64,000 nt of DNA from Pseudomonas sp. NBRC 111124 (GTDB lineage: Bacteria; Pseudomonadota; Gammaproteobacteria; Pseudomonadales; Pseudomonadaceae), in NCBI RefSeq assembly GCF_001320245.1, contig NZ_BCBA01000042.1:146518-210517 (forward strand). Reading direction: 5' to 3'. The first letter of the stretch is position 1. The number at the start of each line of letters is the position of its first letter. Made by a program: the position numbers and the translations under genes. Positions 60,637 to 64,000 of this stretch are shown piece by piece. The notes beneath the pieces are model-generated. The model was not told the origin of the DNA and did not search any database. It worked only from the letters and a program-made list of their open reading frames with translations.

Positions 60637-62801
60637 ACGATACCGTCAAGCTGACCCAGGCCGATCAGGCGCAGAACCCGGAGCAGCCGGTAGAACACCG
60701 GCCCGATCTGGGCCCCTGGCTGGAAGTGATGCTGCAGGTCGCCCATCACTATCGGCTGGACGTCTCGCCCCAGCGCATCCGCCTGGCGGCGGTCGAGGAT
60801 GCGCGCCCGCTGGATGAAATCCTCCGGCACATGGCGCGCCAGGCCGGCCTGACCTTGCGCTTCGTGCGCTACGACGCCAAGGCCTTGCGTCAGTGGCGCA
60901 CGCCGCTGGTGCTGGAACTCGACGATGGCCAGTTGGCCACGGTCGAGGCGGTGACCGAGGAAAACGAGCTGGCGGTGGTCTTCGCCGGCGACCAGCGCTT
61001 GACCTCGCGCCTGCCCCGTGAAGCGCTCGAAGGGCGCATCAACCGCGTGGCCTTGATGCGCCCCGCCCGGCCGCTGCGCGATGTGCGCACCGACGACTAC
61101 ACCGCGCCCTATGACCGGCACTGGTTCGCCCGCATCGTGCTGCGCGACCTGCGCCCGTATGGGCAGGTGATGGTCGCATCCTTGGTGGCCAACGTACTGG
61201 CCCTGGCTGGCGTGCTGTTTTCGATGCAGGTGTATGACCGGGTGATCCCTGCCGAGTCCCTGCCGACTTTGTATGTGCTGTTCGGTGGCGTGGTGCTGGC
61301 GCTGGTGTTCGACTTCAGCATGCGCCTGCTGAGGTTGAAGGTCACCGACCTGCTGGGCAAACGGGCCGACCTGCGGGTGTCCGACCTGGTCTACGGCCAT
61401 GCACTGCGCTTGCGCAACTCGGCGCGGCCGAAATCCACCGGTTCGTTCATCTCGCAGCTGCGCGAGCTGGAGTCGATCCGCGACCTGATCACGTCGAGCA
61501 CCGCCACGGCACTGGCCGACCTGCCGTTCTTCCTGCTGTTCCTGTTGGTGTTCTGGCTGATCGGTGGGGTGCTGGTGTTCATCCCGCTGGCGGCGTTGCT
61601 GGCCATGGTCATCCCGGGGCTGCTCGCACAACGGCGCCTGGCGGCGCTGGCCAATGCCTCGATGCGCGAGTCGTCGCTGCGCAACGCCATGCTGGTGGAG
61701 AGCATCCAGGGCCTGGACGAAATCAAGGCGCTGCAGGCCGAGGCACGTTTCGAGCGCCAGTGGAACCAGTACAACGCCGCCTGCGCGCACACCAACCTGC
61801 GCCTGCGCACCCTGACCAACGGCCTGGTGACCTGGACCCAGAACGTACAGGGGGCGGTGTTTGCCGTGGTCATCGTGATCGGCGCGCCGATGGTGATTGC
61901 CGGCGACCTCACCACCGGTAGCCTGGTGGCCGCCTCGATGCTGTCGTCACGGATGATGGCGCCGCTGGCGCAGCTGACCCACGTGCTGACCCGCTGGCAA
62001 CAGGCCAAGGTGGCCCTGCAGGGCCTGGACAAACTGATGCAGTCGCCGGTCGACCATCCTGAAGGTGAAGCCCGGGTGCACTTGCCAGCCATTCGCGGTG
62101 AGTACGCGCTGCGCCAGGCGACCTTTCGCTACAGCCCGGAGGCGCCACCGGTTTTGAGCATCGGCCAGCTGAGTATCCAGCCCGGCGAGCGCATTGCGGT
62201 GCTCGGGCGCAACGGTGCCGGCAAAACGACCCTGCTACAGGCGCTGGGCGGCGCCATGGACCTGAGCCAGGGCGAAGTCACCCTCGACGGCATTGCCATG
62301 GACCACCTCGACCCCGCTGACCTGCGTCGTGACGTCGGCCTGCTGGCCCAGTACGCCCGGCTGTTCCACGGCACCCTGCGGGAAAACCTCACCCTCGGCG
62401 CCGGCCAGGCCAGCGACCAGGAACTGGTGGCCGGGCTGGCCGCCACCGGCGCGCTGGAGTTCGTCCGCCACCTGCCCAAGGGCCTCGACCACCTGATCCT
62501 CGAAGGCGGCCAAGGCCTGTCCGGCGGGCAGCGCCAGGCCCTGGTGCTGTCGCGTCTGCTGGTACGCCAACCGCAGGTGCTGTTGCTCGACGAGCCCACC
62601 GCCTCGCTCGACGACATCACCGAGCGCAAGCTGCTGGATAACCTCGACCGCTTCTGCCAGGGCCGCACCCTGGTGATCGCCACCCACCGCCTGAGCGTGC
62701 TGCAGCGGGTCGAACGCATCATCGTGCTGGACGGTGGGCGCATCGTCATCGACGACAAGCGCGACGCCGCCCTGGGCAAGCTGCAAGGAGCGCAGGCATG
62801 A
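60633..62801 (+). CDS. Type I secretion ABC transporter of the adhesin exporter (LapB-like)
   Basis: The 722-residue protein has an N-terminal C39-like domain (about 1-140) without the catalytic Cys, so it should bind rather than cleave substrate. A membrane domain (about 165-450) follows. The ATPase has Walker A LGRNGAGKTT, signature LSGGQRQALVLSRLL, Walker B VLLLDEPTASLDD and H-loop ATHRLS. It powers export of the adhesin with the TolC-like and HlyD-like partners. It overlaps both neighbours by four bases. Confidence 0.94.
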   Translation: MNDTVKLTQADQAQNPEQPVEHRPDLGPWLEVMLQVAHHYRLDVSPQRIRLAAVEDARPLDEILRHMARQAGLTLRFVRYDAKALRQWRTPLVLELDDGQLATVEAVTEENELAVVFAGDQRLTSRLPREALEGRINRVALMRPARPLRDVRTDDYTAPYDRHWFARIVLRDLRPYGQVMVASLVANVLALAGVLFSMQVYDRVIPAESLPTLYVLFGGVVLALVFDFSMRLLRLKVTDLLGKRADLRVSDLVYGHALRLRNSARPKSTGSFISQLRELESIRDLITSSTATALADLPFFLLFLLVFWLIGGVLVFIPLAALLAMVIPGLLAQRRLAALANASMRESSLRNAMLVESIQGLDEIKALQAEARFERQWNQYNAACAHTNLRLRTLTNGLVTWTQNVQGAVFAVVIVIGAPMVIAGDLTTGSLVAASMLSSRMMAPLAQLTHVLTRWQQAKVALQGLDKLMQSPVDHPEGEARVHLPAIRGEYALRQATFRYSPEAPPVLSIGQLSIQPGERIAVLGRNGAGKTTLLQALGGAMDLSQGEVTLDGIAMDHLDPADLRRDVGLLAQYARLFHGTLRENLTLGAGQASDQELVAGLAATGALEFVRHLPKGLDHLILEGGQGLSGGQRQALVLSRLLVRQPQVLLLDEPTASLDDITERKLLDNLDRFCQGRTLVIATHRLSVLQRVERIIVLDGGRIVIDDKRDAALGKLQGAQA

Positions 62802-63982
62802 GCAACCACGAACTCCCCGCCTCCTACCTGGACGGCCAGGACGACCAGGCCGTGCTGCGCGCCGGCCGCCTCATCACCCTTTGCGCAATCCTGCTCGCCG
62901 CGTTCCTGGCCTGGGCCGCCTGGTTCGAGGTGACGGAAGTGTCCACCGGCACCGGTAAGGTCATCCCCAGTTCACGCGAGCAGGTGATCCAGTCGTTCGA
63001 AGGCGGCATCGTCGCCGAGATGAACGTGGCCGAGGGCGACCTGGTCGAGCGCGGGCAGGTGCTGGCCCAGCTCGACCCGACCAAGACCGCCTCCAGCGTT
63101 GGCGAGAGCGAGGCCAAGTACCGGGCGGCCAAGGCCAGCGTGGCGCGCCTGCGCGCCGAGGTCACCGGCAAGCCGCTGAGCTTCCCCGAAAGCCTGCGCG
63201 ATTCGCCCGACCTGATCGATGCCGAGACGGCGCTGTACGAAACCCGCCGCCGGGGCCTGGAGCAGACCCTGGCCGGCATCGAAGACTCGCTGCGGCTGGT
63301 GCGCGCGGAGCTGAAGATTACTGAGAACCTGGCCAAGATGGGCGCCTCCAGCCGGGTCGAAGTGATCCGCCTGAACCGCCAGCGCTCGGAGCTGGAGCTC
63401 AAGGCCAACGAAGCGCGCTCCGATTACCTGGTGCGCGCGCGCGAAGAACTGGCCAAGGCCAGTGCCGAAGCCGACAGCCTGTCGGAAGTGATCCGCGGGC
63501 GCAGCGACTCGCTGACACGCCTGACCCTGCGCTCGCCCGTACGCGGTATCGTCAAGGATATCGAGGTCAACACCCTGGGCGGCGTGGTGCAGCCTGGTGG
63601 GCAAGTGATGAAGATCGTGCCGATGGATGAGCGCTTGCTGATCGAAACCCGCATCGCCCCACGGGACATCGCCTTCATCCACCCCGACCAGGCGGCCAAG
63701 GTAAAGATCAGTGCCTATGACTACTCGGTGTATGGCGGGCTGGACGGCAAGGTGGTGGGAATTTCGCCGGATACCCTGCAGGACGAGGTGAAACCGGAGA
63801 TTTACTACTACCGGGTGTTCATCCGCACCGAGCAGGACAGCCTGACCAACAAGGCCGGCAAGCACTTCGCCATCGTGCCGGGGATGATTGCCACGGTGGA
63901 TATCCGTACGGGTGAGAAAACCATTCTCGATTACCTGATCAAACCGCTGAACCGTGCCCGCGAAGCCCTGCGCGAACGCTGA
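62798..63982 (+). CDS. HlyD-type membrane fusion protein of the adhesin exporter
   Basis: The 394-residue protein has one membrane segment at about residues 27-46, a lipoyl/barrel-sandwich domain (GGIVAEMNVAEGDLVERGQVL), long coiled-coil hairpins (about 100-230) and a C-terminal beta-barrel. It links the ABC pump to the TolC-like channel. It overlaps the ABC gene by four bases and ends 18 bases before the window edge. Confidence 0.94.
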   Translation: MSNHELPASYLDGQDDQAVLRAGRLITLCAILLAAFLAWAAWFEVTEVSTGTGKVIPSSREQVIQSFEGGIVAEMNVAEGDLVERGQVLAQLDPTKTASSVGESEAKYRAAKASVARLRAEVTGKPLSFPESLRDSPDLIDAETALYETRRRGLEQTLAGIEDSLRLVRAELKITENLAKMGASSRVEVIRLNRQRSELELKANEARSDYLVRAREELAKASAEADSLSEVIRGRSDSLTRLTLRSPVRGIVKDIEVNTLGGVVQPGGQVMKIVPMDERLLIETRIAPRDIAFIHPDQAAKVKISAYDYSVYGGLDGKVVGISPDTLQDEVKPEIYYYRVFIRTEQDSLTNKAGKHFAIVPGMIATVDIRTGEKTILDYLIKPLNRAREALRER

Positions 63983-64000
63983 CTGAAGCCTTCACAGTCA

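Overview
This window is chromosomal DNA of a GC-rich gammaproteobacterium, most likely a member of the Pseudomonas putida group. The reasons are the gene order isc - ndk - rlmN - pilF - rodZ - ispG - hisS - yfgM - bamB, a cyo quinol oxidase operon close to dsbB, hmp and norR, a LapF-type giant adhesin with its own type I exporter, and Pseudomonas-style REP sequences. The species is an inference; no 16S rRNA gene lies in the window.

1-12.6 kb: one long minus-strand series. The ISC iron-sulfur operon (iscR, iscS, iscU, iscA, hscB, hscA, fdx, iscX) is followed by ndk, rlmN, pilF, rodZ, ispG, hisS, yfgM and the start of bamB. A promoter with an overlapping IscR-type site precedes iscR. A terminator after iscX carries the probable ndk -10 box in its loop. 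RlmN and IspG are themselves Fe-S enzymes. 12.6-21.4 kb: cysE and trmJ (minus), divergent suhB (plus), a glycine-zipper envelope protein, then queA-tgt-yajC-secD-secF (minus) and a tRNA-Leu(CAA) gene (plus).

21.4-29.4 kb: a small accessory stretch behind the tRNA (10-bp tandem repeat, trypsin-like lipoprotein, decayed antitoxin gene), then a bestrophin-like protein. Next is a selenium locus: a PhnCDE-like ABC transporter, probably for selenate or another selenium oxyanion, diverges from selD-mnmH, which make selenophosphate and 2-selenouridine tRNA. 29.4-36.5 kb: an accessory region with visibly lower GC in places. It holds three short Rhs-core proteins, a small membrane protein, an acetyltransferase, two small Pseudomonas proteins of unknown role, a YkgJ-like protein and a lipase-like alpha/beta hydrolase, with REP elements between them.

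36.5-47.2 kb: alaC, the cyoABCDE bo3 oxidase operon with an ANR/FNR box in its upstream region, dsbB, and the NO-detoxification pair hmp/norR with NorR sites and a sigma54-like promoter between them. 47.2-64 kb: a lapF-like adhesin gene of about 11.8 kb with 36 Ig-like repeats, followed by TolC-like, ABC and HlyD-like genes that form its type I secretion system. The adhesin repeats show a higher-order 16-repeat organisation, which is the most distinctive structural signal in the window.
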